The notes under the pieces: generated by a model
Told to the model about the DNA's origin: nothing
Databases searched by the model: none
The model's input: only the letters and a program-made list of their open reading frames with translations
Program-made: the position numbers and the translations under genes
Part shown: piece after piece, positions 36,823-46,889 of the stretch
Position numbering within the stretch: the first letter of the stretch is position 1
Layout of the letters: the number at the start of each line of letters is the position of its first letter
Assembly: GCA_037833965.1 (NCBI GenBank)
Contig: AP031354.1
Span: 30,482,001-30,546,000 of the forward strand
DNA: 64,000 nt
Source: Marchantia polymorpha subsp. ruderalis
Taxonomy: Eukaryota > Streptophyta > Marchantiopsida > Marchantiales > Marchantiaceae
Direction of reading: 5' to 3'

Positions 36823-36921
36823 GCCTTTACCTGGACTGAGCTGCAGTTCGCAGCAATCACTCGGGTCAACAATCCCCTCTGTGTGACTGATCTCGCTTCT
36901 GCCCAGTCCGGCTGCTAGTTG

Positions 36922-39759
36922 CTATTCGTCATCCGGATACACCTCGTCTCCTTCCTCCTCAATAGAGCAGCAAGTGACGTAGCCCACAAAGTCTTCCGAC
37001 GTTTCGGTCTCTGAAGTGCATGATGAGCTGGTCTCCCCTCCGGTTGTGTAACCGGAGGTGGTGGAAGGTGTTTCGCCCTCATGGGGTACCTTGGTCCACG
37101 GTACGGTAATGACAGTCGGAGGGTCAGCAGGGCTACGGAACTGTAATCTCTTCCTACTCCAGTCACACCTTGCTTTGGCATCGTATAGCCAAGGTCTGCC
37201 AAGCAGCACATCATAACCTTTCTTCATCAGAGGTTGCAGTATTATGTAGGACAGTTGAAAGTCCACTCCTCCAATGTTGGTTCTCACATTGCTCAACATT
37301 CCTAGTGGCATTCTGCGTGTTTGATCGGCCAGTCGCAATACTCGGGATGTAGGCTCGAAGGTCTGGAACCCCAAGGAGTTCGCTGTCTCCTCGGTCATGA
37401 TATTCACGCCCGAGCCGGAGTCCACTGGTACCTTCTGAATGACACAGCCTCCGATCTCTACTTCGATCTCTGGTGGTCCCAGGTCTCCTCCTTCCACTCT
37501 GTACACAGCCGGAAGTTTCTCTTTTCGGGGTTTGCGTGGTCGGCGCAACGAAAGCATCAGCATCCTCCTGTACGTCTTATTGTCTTCCAACAACTGGTGG
37601 AAGGAAATATTTGCCCTCTGGCTCCCCATGTCTTTCACTATGTCGTAGGGAGTGTTGGAAGTCACAGCCGGAAGTTTCTCTGTACTCGCGGTCGGAAGGG
37701 GTGTAGGGGGCCTAACCGCCTTCCGGTCGTCGGATGTCATTCCGGCGCCCAGTGCTTCCTTGATGAGGTGACTCACCTCATCTTTGATGTCCGGAAGGTA
37801 ATCTCGAGTCCGGAACTCTTCTGAATACCTGTCCGCTTTTTCTGAGTTCTGCTCCGGCTGGGTGTTTCTCATAGCCGGAGGTGTACCCGGCCTTCTCCTC
37901 GGGCCTTCTCTAACTTCTTTAGACTTTTTCCTCTCTTCCCTACGCTCGAGGCGGCGAGTGTCCTCATGGCCTTCTCCTCTCCTCTTCGAACTTCGGGTTT
38001 CTACCCGACCGCACATTACTTCTTCCTCTGGCCATACTTCGTCTCCTTCAGCTGGGTCCAGACTCAGTTCTACCTGGTTGACTTGCACTTCTTCCTTGCC
38101 AGGTGTTGCTACGAAACGCACGGTTGGCCTAGGGATTGGTGGCTGGTCACATTCGGCTGCTGTATGTCCGGACTTCTTGCAATTGCTGCACAATGGTGCA
38201 TACCCCATTGGCTTCCTCGGGTGGGGACAACTTGGCGCGTAATGCCCCATGTCTCCGCAGTTGTAGCAACCATCGAATTGTGCTCGAGGTCGGTTATTTC
38301 CGGTGTGATTTCCTGGAGGTGCCATGCGTCTTGGTGGTAGTGTACCTGCCATTTCCCTCGGAACAAAGCGCGGTATATGCACCGGTGGGTTCGGAGTTGT
38401 AGCTGGAGCTGTCTGTACCGAGTAGGCGGTGTCCTCAACCTGCTCAGCATAATACATAGGCGGCTCAGCATAATACATGGGGGTCTCCCACTGTGGTGCC
38501 CATTCGACCGCATTCACTGGGTAAGATGGCCTCGCGGACATGCACTCCGTGTTGGCATGTCCCACCTGTCCGCACGTAGTACACCAGAGATTCGCTCGTT
38601 GTCTCGCAGGTGATTTACGTCGGTCTTGGCCTCCCACTACATGAACTTTCAGGTCCGCAAAATTCTTCACCAGGTTGTCTACCTTGGCTGCGATGTCCCC
38701 TTGAGTCTTCACTGGGATTCCCTTACCTCGATCCTTCTTCTTGATCGCACTGCGTTTCTTCTTCCGTCTTTCTTCTTCTGAAGATGACGAGTCCTCTTCC
38801 TCTTCCGAGGAAGAACTTGATTCGGAGGAGCTTGATTCTTCTGTCGAGGAAGGCGAGTTCCTTCTCTTCCGACGTCCGCCTTGCGACTTCTTCTTCGTCG
38901 ACCGTCGGTCGCGTCTTCGAGTGTCAAGGGTTGACGTCTCAAAGGTCTCCGCGGAAGCTATCACATCTTGGATTGTGTCAGTCTTGCCTCTCCTACAGAA
39001 GGTCTCCATTTCTCTTGAGAGCCCTGTCACATACCAATCCACTGCCTGTTGTACCGAATACGGTTCTCCCGGGCCTGTCTTCGGAATTCGATCTAGGAGG
39101 TCTTGGAATCTCTCAGTGTAGTCTCGAAGATTCTCCTTCCGCTCGCGTCGAAGATTTCGAAGCCGGGTCAGAACTCGACTGTCATATCCGAGTTCGCGGA
39201 ACCGCTTCAGAAACTTTTCCTTGAGCTGAGCCCAGGTCCGGATGCCAGTGGGGTCGGTGCTCTCATGGTTGTACCAGCTACGCGCTCGTCTGCGTAGCAG
39301 GCTAGGAAAGATTCGTAATCTGTCTTCATCACTGGTCTCACGATTGGCGATGGAGACAGACTCGAAGAGCTTTATGTATGAATCTGCATCATCGTCGTCG
39401 CCCGTTCCCGTGTATCTTGGATACGAATGTTTGGTGGTAGGTTGGGAAAACACCTGGCGGAGATTGGCTTGATGTTCTGCCATCGGTAATCCTGTCGACG
39501 GACTGATCCTAGGTTGGCCAAACTCAGGAAGAGTTTCCGTCGGCGGGATGTCCAATAGAACTGTTAGCTCAATGCTCTCGGTAGGTGAACTGGAACACCT
39601 TTGCCTTCCAGTAGTCGGTGATGGCGATCTTTCTGCAGAGTCCTCACCGGGAGTCTTTTTTTTAGTTCGCCGTTTTGTTTCCACGGCTTTTTCTGAATCT
39701 CGACGGAGTTTCCGTGTGGCTCTCGCACTCAGGTTTCCCACACTATCGCTCGTCGACAT
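36922..39759 (-). CDS. Gypsy gag-protease
   Basis: 945 codons. The capsid-like region is near residues 110-260 (RRRARSWYNHESTDPTGIRT). A Ser/Glu/Lys-rich linker is followed by three CCHC zinc knuckles (CTTCGQVGHANTEC, CYNCGDMGHYAPSC, CSNCKKSGHTAAEC). An aspartic protease has VDSGSGVNIM near residue 780. The frame is the same as pol. It ends at a UAG followed by CAACUA, the CAR-YYA context known to favour read-through, so pol is probably made as a Gag-Pro-Pol read-through product. Confidence 0.93.
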   Translation of the reverse strand: MSTSDSVGNLSARATRKLRRDSEKAVETKRRTKKKTPGEDSAERSPSPTTGRQRCSSSPTESIELTVLLDIPPTETLPEFGQPRISPSTGLPMAEHQANLRQVFSQPTTKHSYPRYTGTGDDDDADSYIKLFESVSIANRETSDEDRLRIFPSLLRRRARSWYNHESTDPTGIRTWAQLKEKFLKRFRELGYDSRVLTRLRNLRRERKENLRDYTERFQDLLDRIPKTGPGEPYSVQQAVDWYVTGLSREMETFCRRGKTDTIQDVIASAETFETSTLDTRRRDRRSTKKKSQGGRRKRRNSPSSTEESSSSESSSSSEEEEDSSSSEEERRKKKRSAIKKKDRGKGIPVKTQGDIAAKVDNLVKNFADLKVHVVGGQDRRKSPARQRANLWCTTCGQVGHANTECMSARPSYPVNAVEWAPQWETPMYYAEPPMYYAEQVEDTAYSVQTAPATTPNPPVHIPRFVPREMAGTLPPRRMAPPGNHTGNNRPRAQFDGCYNCGDMGHYAPSCPHPRKPMGYAPLCSNCKKSGHTAAECDQPPIPRPTVRFVATPGKEEVQVNQVELSLDPAEGDEVWPEEEVMCGRVETRSSKRRGEGHEDTRRLERREERKKSKEVREGPRRRPGTPPAMRNTQPEQNSEKADRYSEEFRTRDYLPDIKDEVSHLIKEALGAGMTSDDRKAVRPPTPLPTASTEKLPAVTSNTPYDIVKDMGSQRANISFHQLLEDNKTYRRMLMLSLRRPRKPRKEKLPAVYRVEGGDLGPPEIEVEIGGCVIQKVPVDSGSGVNIMTEETANSLGFQTFEPTSRVLRLADQTRRMPLGMLSNVRTNIGGVDFQLSYIILQPLMKKGYDVLLGRPWLYDAKARCDWSRKRLQFRSPADPPTVITVPWTKVPHEGETPSTTSGYTTGGETSSSCTSETETSEDFVGYVTCCSIEEEGDEVYPDDE

Positions 39760-39802
39760 TCACCGAGCATTGCTGCTCAAGGATTCTGGTGTTGACGCAC
39801 TG

Positions 39803-39820
39803 TCCCCGGCAGCGGCGCCA
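39803..39820 (-). other. Primer binding site, complementary to tRNA-Asp
   Basis: On the minus strand, TGGCGCCGCTGCCGGGGA matches the 3' end of plant tRNA-Asp with about one mismatch. It lies 22 nt inside the 5' LTR edge, further away than usual. Confidence 0.8.
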
Positions 39821-39842
39821 AAAAGAAGTTGTCGGCTCCTTA

Positions 39843-42800
39843 TGTAATAACCCACCAAAGGCTAAAACTGCAGTATGGTGGTAAAAAGATCGAACCCACA
39901 GGGACAGAGGCAACACACAGAGTAAAAGTGTCACATTTAACAGACTTTTGGTAGAGTTTGAATTCTAGGCGACTGTCACTCCCAGAAATACTGCAGTGCT
40001 CGACTCGGAGGCTCGACTCGGAGGAGGAACTCAACTCGGAGGATGCTCGGAGGATGCACGGTACAGCTTGGTCACTCAACACACACACACACACACCTGA
40101 AACTGGCAAAAAGCACAACTCGGAGGTCGGTCAGGACCTCCGCTTCGGATTTCAGGAGGAAAGTGTCTCGCAAGTTCACTCAGAGGTTCTGCAGGAAGTG
40201 CCTCCCACTCCGGCTTTTACTGCCCTTCCGCCAGGAACTAGCGGGGGTACCCGGACTGGACTTCTCACTTCGGAACGAAGCCTCTACGTACGCCGTGGAC
40301 GTCACCCTCGACTATCACACAAAACGCAGGGAGTGCAGACCCAACTGAGAACTTACTGAAAACACGATCCAGTAACACACACACAACCTGAATTACAAAC
40401 CAAGGTTTACACGAAGTAATGAAACTTCACATTGGCATTCAGGGGAAACTTCCCGTAGGAGTACAATCAGGATATGTCACTCGAAGGAGTAAGGGGGAAC
40501 TGTTCAAGTATCTAACTCGCAGCCGGCTCTGAGTATCAGAAATCACCCGCAGGTGCAGATCCGCACTACTCAAGTCTCTAACCGGGTACTAGCTCTGAAC
40601 ATTCAGCCGAAGGCCTTCAACTACAACATACGGTAACTTCGCTATGCTGCAGCTTCTCTACGTGGTGCCAGGACCAAAATGCACAAACACGCCAAGAAAG
40701 TGAGTTCCTGATCTGCACTTCCGAAACTGGAAGAGTCCCAAGGCAAAACGCCTTGATCTACTTTATACTCTCAAAAGATCCTAACTAGCACTACGCTATC
40801 CTATCTACCACTCGCAGCATCTGCGCGAAACCAAACTACTCTACTGCACTCAGCAGATCCGGTGCTGCGCCTCCTGCGCGCCGGACTGCTCCGCTTACTA
40901 TCTCTACCTTGCCAGTCTTCCGACCGGCTGCGTAACCCCAGGCGTCGGAGCGCTGCAGTGACTTCCGACTGCAAGTGCGCCATAGTGTCGCGCGCACCCG
41001 ACAAGAAAGTTTCTAATTTTCTCGCCACTCGCCGCCGACTCCGACTGTCACCTTCCGTCAATGCCGCCGCCCGAAGCTCGAACTCCCTGAGTGTGACCCT
41101 CTCTTGAGCTGCCACCTCCCAATGGGTGTATCCGTTTAGACAACGAGTCACCCGTGCCGCCAACTCTCCTCGTGCCCTGCAGCTGCTCTCCACCTCTGCC
41201 AGCTGCATTTCTAAATCCGCACGTTGGGCCCTCAAATCCGAGCACTCGGTTTGCAAGTTGCACAACAACTCCTCATCCTCCTTGCGGGCTCTTTGACTTT
41301 CCTCTAAGGCGCGCGTCTGGCGCGTAAGCTCGGCTGCTAGGACTTCGTTCTGTCTCCGCTCCTCCTGCAGTTCCGACTCGATCTTTGCCCGTATTAGTTC
41401 GGCCTCCGCCTGACTCTTCGTCGCCGCATCCTCCTTCTGCTGCTGCAAGGCTTGGTACAGCTTCTGGGTGACCGCCAGGTGTTGTCTGAGGGCGGTGTTC
41501 CTATCCACATATACTCCGCATCTAGAGGCCCACCTTGCCACCTTGCTCCTCGTCCTTCGCCTGATTGTCTCCACATAAGACTGCGGTTTTAAGGCACTTG
41601 CGTATTTGGATGTCTTGCGATCCAGATATCGCAGGAGTGGAACTATCTGTTCGCACAGCACCCCTGTTGGCGTTTTCTGCACCGAATCCTCTTCTTGCTC
41701 TTCCGAGCTCGTCTCATCCTCAGTCGCGAGGATCTCAGTCGCCACCGAATCCCTTGGCGACTCCCTGGAACTGTGGCGCGCAGCAGCTTCTGCTGCGACT
41801 GCTGCTCCACTGCCTGCTAAAATATCCAAGGCAGTGGGAGATCCCACTGCTTGAGCCCCTGTTCCGGCTCGATCTTCGGTTTGTGAAGGGGTCGACGCCG
41901 CAGTGACTTTTGTCACTCTTGCACCGCCCGCTTCTGCTGCCTGTCCTTCCGGCGCAATCTGCGCGGAAGGTGTCCTTGCTGAAGGTGCGTCCGCCGAAGG
42001 CGTCCGCACACTGGTCGTTGGCCCCATCCGTCTCGCAGTCGGCGAATCCGGCTGACTCTCTGTTGTCCGACTCGCAGTCGGCCGACCAGCAGTTGTCCGA
42101 CTGGGAGTCGGATACACCCTGCGCGTCTTGACTCCACTTGGCCTGCTTGTTGGGGGCGTTCTTCCAGAAGTGCCTTCCGCCGAAGACGACCCTCTAAGGA
42201 TTGTTGGCTCGTCAGCCAAACTCTCTTCCGCTTCCGGCCTGCTGTCCGGTTCAACGCGCCGTTCAGTTGGCCTTCCTTCCGCTTGTCGACCTTCAGTCAT
42301 CCGACTCGCAGTCGGCCGGTCGTCAGTCCGTCCATCTCCTCCCGAAGGCCGTGGTGCCTTCTGTGCAGAGGTTTCTGCCGTCTTCCCTAGGACCTGAGCA
42401 ATTATCTCTTCCTGTGTGAGATTCCGCCGGGTCGGAGTTCGCCTGGTCTCCTCAGTAACAGTTGGCATTCTGCGTGCCCTCTGTTTTGGTCGACTATGAG
42501 GCTCGGGGGTGGGCCGACCACGAGTCGGCGCAGCTGGCACTTCCGGCTGCCTGTCCTCAGGTCTCTCATCCCACTTCCGCTTGCGCGGAATGCGCTCACT
42601 TCGACGTTCTTCTGCTGCTCTGGCTGGAGCCGGAGCCGGAGGCGTACTGGCAGGTTCCTCGTCCGGATCCGTGTCTACTTCGGCCTCCCTCGAATATCTA
42701 CCTGGATAAGACCGGCTCAGCTGCGGAAACCGAGTTTTCTCAGCATTCGTCAAACATCCCATCGCCCGGTAAAACACGATTAAGTAAGGCGATAGATGAT

Positions 42801-44713
42801 TGAGCGTTCCTCCCCTCTCTTCTTGCGCATGTTGGCGCGTCACCTTCCACAGGAGCCGTGCCCAATGCACCGGAGCTCCTGACAACACTAGCTCCACGAA
42901 CTCTACCTGCCACCCATGCATGTAAGCGGTCTTGGTCGGCTGCAATATCTGCAGCAATGCTGTCGCGACATTTCTCCGCAATCGATCCTTGTAATCCCGA
43001 GTCCGGAAACCGTTCTTGGGATGTCTAGCCACCTTGAAGAGCTCATTGTAAGAGACTTCTTCCTCCTGGGACACTTTCACGCTGTCGGCCTCGAAGAGGA
43101 GATCCCCTTCCTCGCCGGCACACCTGCCCAACACCTGCGCCCAATTGTAAATTTCCCATCTCTCTGGGTGTGGGCGAAATCCGCGAGAAGGCTTGTGTCT
43201 CTCTTGCAGATACTCGCGCACCATCTCCGGACACGTCCAATTCCACCCCCAGAGGAGAAAATCGAGCTTCAGCCTCGTCAGCACATCTTGAAATGCGCGT
43301 AGACCGATCTGCGGCACCCTGAGTGGAGACACTCGCAGTTGGGGAACCTTCGACATTGCGTTGCCTGCACACACACAAACGTTCTCCCTTTCGCTCACTC
43401 TCTCACAATCGCCACTGCGCGTCGGCCACTCAAGCACTGACTGCTCACTCTCTCTGCGCTCGTTCAAGATCGCTACTCCCAATTCTTCCAAGGTCCGCCA
43501 AGATCCTTGTGCAACTCGTCTCCGCACTCTCTACTCTCACTGCAGGTCGCTCCGCCCTTGCGCGTAATCTTGGAACTGGAAATTGCAAAGTCAAGAATGA
43601 GAGAATGAGACTGGAGCGCAGTCTTTTCTTCTCCGATTTCAAGAACGTCCAACGTTCTTACTGGTTGCAACGTACGCAGCCGGCTATACGGCTTAACGGT
43701 TCGCCCTTTGCATGCGCGAATTCACGTCTCCGCCTTGCGCGCATTCGCATGCTTAAACGTTGAATTCTCCCGCCGCCGCCACCTTCCGGACTCGAGTCCG
43801 CTGCAGGGTATACGTCGGCCCTGTTGTCTTTTCCTAACCCGCCCTTCTCCGGAGGCGTGTCGCCGCTGGTGCGTTCATTATCCGTCGGCGCCTTGCTGGA
43901 GGCGCACATCCAGCCGGAGCGAATTACGCCGGCGCGCAGTCGTACCGCCTATTTTGTCCTTTATGCCTCGTCCGTTGCTGCCAGCGCATATCCGTCAGCG
44001 CAACTCATGCCAGCGCATCCGGCCGTCAGCGCCACGTCGGAGGCGTACATCCGACCGGCGCTTTCCTTCCATGAACAGCCGCCAAGGGCGCTTCCGACTC
44101 TGAGTTGGTTTCCTCCTGTGAGCGCGTGATTCCGCCGAAGGCGCATCGCCGAGGGCGTACGGGAATCCTTTCCGGCTGTGAACCCTAGCGCGAACGGCGC
44201 ATGTCCGGCTACGAGTTTTCCGACGCTCATAACTTCTCCATTCCTGATCCATCTCCGGCGCTCTTGGACTCGTTAGAACGAGCGTCCCGAGCTCTTTCTA
44301 ATGCAACTTCAACCAACTGGATCTACCGTGTATCCCGAGTGTTATGAAGGTTTTCCCTTTCAGCGCTAGCGGCGCTTCGCCGAAGGCGCACTCATGGTCG
44401 GATGCCTTTAGAGGTCCGGGCCCTTCTCCTGACGTCTTTAGCAAAACCTCCTCCTGAGGTGTCTGCGCCGGAAGCGTAGCTTCCTTATACGCTAGAGGCG
44501 CGTGAGTAGAGACACCTCAAAAATGAGTCTTTGCCAAAGGCGCCGAAGACGTTGGCGTTGGTACATCCGACTACGTGATTCTTGGTGCCCTCGTGACGAT
44601 CTCATCAATCCACTCTATTTAGCGTACCCTTCTCTAGCTACAAACACTGCTTTGGTACTAGTTTTCTAAAATTGTTTAAATTCTGCAAAAAAAACAAAAA
44701 GTGTGTTACCACA
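39843..44713 (-). repeat. 5' LTR of the Gypsy element
   Basis: 4871 bp, TGTAATAACC...GTTACCACA, nearly identical to the other LTR. Its transcription start was not located. A weak TATA-like CTAAATAGA lies on the minus strand near 44615-44625, upstream of the LTR ORF. Confidence 0.95.
40801..43527 (-). CDS. LTR-encoded ORF, copy in the 5' LTR
   Basis: Same 908-codon frame (851 from the preferred Met at 43356) as in the 3' LTR, differing by one residue near position 33. It lies upstream of gag, so if transcription starts near the outer LTR end it would be the first ORF on the genomic RNA. Otherwise the 3' LTR copy could be expressed separately. Function unknown. Confidence 0.7.
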   Translation of the reverse strand: MRRRVAQGSWRTLEELGVAILNERRESEQSVLEWPTRSGDCERVSERENVCVCAGNAMSKVPQLRVSPLRVPQIGLRAFQDVLTRLKLDFLLWGWNWTCPEMVREYLQERHKPSRGFRPHPERWEIYNWAQVLGRCAGEEGDLLFEADSVKVSQEEEVSYNELFKVARHPKNGFRTRDYKDRLRRNVATALLQILQPTKTAYMHGWQVEFVELVLSGAPVHWARLLWKVTRQHAQEERGGTLNHLSPYLIVFYRAMGCLTNAEKTRFPQLSRSYPGRYSREAEVDTDPDEEPASTPPAPAPARAAEERRSERIPRKRKWDERPEDRQPEVPAAPTRGRPTPEPHSRPKQRARRMPTVTEETRRTPTRRNLTQEEIIAQVLGKTAETSAQKAPRPSGGDGRTDDRPTASRMTEGRQAEGRPTERRVEPDSRPEAEESLADEPTILRGSSSAEGTSGRTPPTSRPSGVKTRRVYPTPSRTTAGRPTASRTTESQPDSPTARRMGPTTSVRTPSADAPSARTPSAQIAPEGQAAEAGGARVTKVTAASTPSQTEDRAGTGAQAVGSPTALDILAGSGAAVAAEAAARHSSRESPRDSVATEILATEDETSSEEQEEDSVQKTPTGVLCEQIVPLLRYLDRKTSKYASALKPQSYVETIRRRTRSKVARWASRCGVYVDRNTALRQHLAVTQKLYQALQQQKEDAATKSQAEAELIRAKIESELQEERRQNEVLAAELTRQTRALEESQRARKEDEELLCNLQTECSDLRAQRADLEMQLAEVESSCRARGELAARVTRCLNGYTHWEVAAQERVTLREFELRAAALTEGDSRSRRRVARKLETFLSGARDTMAHLQSEVTAALRRLGLRSRSEDWQGRDSKRSSPARRRRSTGSAECSRVVWFRADAASGR

Positions 44714-44718
44714 AGCAC
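44714..44718. repeat. Target site duplication (right) of the Gypsy element
   Basis: AGCAC directly after the LTR terminus, matching 29168-29172. Confidence 0.92.
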
Positions 44719-45769
44719 TGTACAATCTGTTCACATCACTCAAATTGTCATTTTTGTAGAATATTTGTGGTTATCACACTCTAAAACCAACAAGTTGTGA
44801 TTTGTGTGAGAGTTCTCATGAATTTGATTTTAAGTAAGGAATGCAAATTAAAAAAAAACATGTCTGAGAAGAATTGCATACCTCGCCTCAGAAGAAGTCC
44901 AATTTGTCTTGCTTGTGCTTGATACAACGTTGGCAAATTTTTTCTAAAATATTTGTCACAGGAGACAATCAACTTTTTCTTGTCCGACTTCCTAGAAACT
45001 CCAATTGTTTTTGGCCTAGATGGAAGCTTTTGTGTAATCTGGAGATGGCAGTCCACATGATCTTTTCTCCAATGCTTCTCAATGTAATTCTTATGGAAAA
45101 AAGCTCATGAGAAAGTATAACCTTGCAGCAAACATTTTCAGTTATGTCTACTACTTTTGATGATGTGTGGCACCTTTGCATAGTGTCTATACAATATTGC
45201 CTCTTCCATTTTGCCCCCGGAGACTCCCGCCATGATCGCTCACTACACTGCTGGGCTTGCAGCTTGGAAACGAAGGTTTCACTCCATTCGATTTTATCCC
45301 TGACAAAAAACAAGTAGCTAGTTTGTTGTAATAAGGTTCCAAAGTATAAAACAACTATATATGACGAGGTAGCTGTGGCATATACGATGCTGTTACTTGT
45401 GATAGGTCACTTACAAGCTTAGATGTTTGACAATGAAAATGAGCTATTGATTGCTTCACTTTCAGACTTAAAGCAATTCTCAAATGTGAGCTATTTAGTA
45501 AAACAAGTTGATGCAAATTACATAAAAATGCACTCGGTCTCTAAGAGTACTCATCAGAAGAGAAGAATGATCTAATTTTGAAACTAAAAGTCTCATCAAC
45601 TTCAGATCTTAAGTTTTCAAACAAACATAATGTGTACGGTCACTTACTTGTATTTCATTAAATTCAAGAATTGGGTGCCGTTATGCAACACCTTGCTCAG
45701 CAGCTAGTTTATTGTAAAGGTCAATGGTATCTACTAGTAATCAAGCTTTTTCCTTTTTGCATTTGTGTC
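44719..45769. other. No gene recognised (continuation of the sequence before 29168)
   Basis: Overlapping minus-strand frames at 44781-45056 and 44969-45313 contain SRKSDKKKLIVSCDKYFRKN and KLQAQQCSERSW. They look like possible decayed exons but match no family I know. The rest is AT-leaning non-coding sequence. Confidence 0.4.
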
Positions 45770-46316
45770 TATTTGCACTTGCTTGAAGGAATTGTTTGAT
45801 CAAACTTCAAGTTTTTTTGGCCTTCTTCGTGCTCTTTTGCAATCTGAGCTGCAAAATTGATACGTCTAATGCAATGTCGGAGCTCTAGCTCTCCCACTTT
45901 GATCATACTAGGATTTTCATCAAAAATCTCCTTCAGCCATACCAATTGAGTGTGAAGAGCATGCTTGGACTTCTAAGTGGGAGAGCTAGAGCTCCGGCAT
46001 TGCATTGGACATATCAAGAAGTCTCACCAAGAATGGAGTAATGGTAGAATACTTCCTGTTGCACACATGTGGCATACAACCATGCTAGATAAGCCCAACT
46101 CATCATTGAGGAAAATTGACTTGGCTTGAAAAGTCAAAGGACAATAAACATCGTAAACCACAAAGATGACTTGAAACAAGAAAAAGATTCAAAGCTTTAA
46201 TTGCAAATTTAGGAAAGGTAAAAAAAGTTACTTTGCAACTCAGATTGCAAAAAGACAAACGGAAGTAAAAAAAACTCAAAGTCGTATCAAACAATTCCTT
46301 CATGCAAGTGCAAATA
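45770..46316. repeat. Long imperfect inverted repeat (foldback)
   Basis: The left arm 45770-45899 (TATTTGCACTTGCTTGAAGG to GCTCTAGCTCTCCCACTT) is the imperfect reverse complement of two right-arm blocks. These are 45975-46018 (AAGTGGGAGAGCTAGAGCTC onward) and 46232-46316. The right arm carries about 213 bp extra. No terminal transposase gene is visible. Confidence 0.75.
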
Positions 46317-46376
46317 AATACTTGCACTTGCACCCTGGAATTCGGTGGTCCATCTTGTGAATTCTTGCATTTGCAC

Positions 46377-46889
46377 CCTGGAACCTTCACTCGAACATCG
46401 AATGAAGGTTCCAGGTACGTGCACATTGAAGGATTGGCCTTCATGAAGGTTCCAGGTACGTGCACATTGAAGGATTGGCCTTCATAACGTCTTCGGTGCA
46501 ATGGAAGTACCTCGTGTTGATTCTTGAATTATTGCCTGAACAAGAAGAGACGTGGATATAAGTTCTCATTCTCCACATGAAACTTAAGAAGTCAAAGCGC
46601 ACAATTTTGAGCTAGAATTGCAATGTGAATGAGCTTTCAGAGACAATTAGAGCACTCTATGCAACGATGATGATGGTAGAAGATGGAGAACAGCTGCAAT
46701 GCTTACATATCCGGGCGAATTTGGCTTTGAGATGAGTCTTGTCATTGGTGTTGGTGATATTGAAGAAGAAGTCCGGATATTCGCTTTGAGGATAATCCCT
46801 GGGGGAGTAGCTTTGCCAATGGCAAGAACTGTCGCTGGCCCTTCGGCCCTCTGGTGGCGGTAAGCGGTAGCTGTGCCGTTGTTGGCCAT
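46377..46889 (-). pseudogene. Type III polyketide synthase (chalcone/stilbene synthase family) pseudogene, 5' part
   Basis: Exon 1 (46889-46707) begins MANNGTATAYRHQRAEGPAT and reads AIGKATPPG, then shifts frame to SEYPDFFFNITNTND and KFARIC. The intron splits the Cys codon (T|GTAAGC), the position conserved in chalcone synthases. Exon 2 starts at 46535 after TTGTTCAG and reads RYFHCTEDVMKANPSMCTYL then EPSFDVR. A 41-bp tandem duplication disrupts exon 2, and family similarity stops soon after. The catalytic Cys-His-Asn region is absent, so it cannot be an enzyme. A TATATATA at 47053-47060 is well placed as its TATA box. Confidence 0.8.
46403..46484. repeat. 41-bp tandem duplication inside the PKS exon 2
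   Basis: Copies 46403-46443 and 46444-46484, both starting TGAAGGTTCCAGGTACGTGC. The left copy also pairs with 46377-46389 as a 13-bp perfect inverted repeat (CCTGGAACCTTCA). Confidence 0.9.

Larger units (their letters stand above)
29173..44713 (-). mobile_element. Ty3/Gypsy LTR retrotransposon, whole-looking, minus orientation
   Basis: A 15.5-kb element bounded by 4871-bp LTRs (TG...CA) and a 5-bp target duplication. In the element's own direction (minus): 5' LTR, tRNA-Asp-type primer site, gag-protease, pol (RT, RNase H, integrase), polypurine tract, 3' LTR. The protein order RT-RNaseH-INT places it in Ty3/Gypsy. No chromodomain is visible, and the integrase ends NGWRLKKYHV, which with the primer site suggests the non-chromovirus Ogre/Tat/Athila side. 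The LTRs look nearly identical (I noticed a single substitution), so insertion is recent. It looks whole, with no obvious breaks. Confidence 0.93.

Noticed and set aside
46336-46360. GGAATTCGGTGGTCCATC shared between the PKS region and the PAL pseudogene
   Set aside because: An 18-base identity without flanking similarity. It may be chance or a tiny captured piece and is not enough for a claim.
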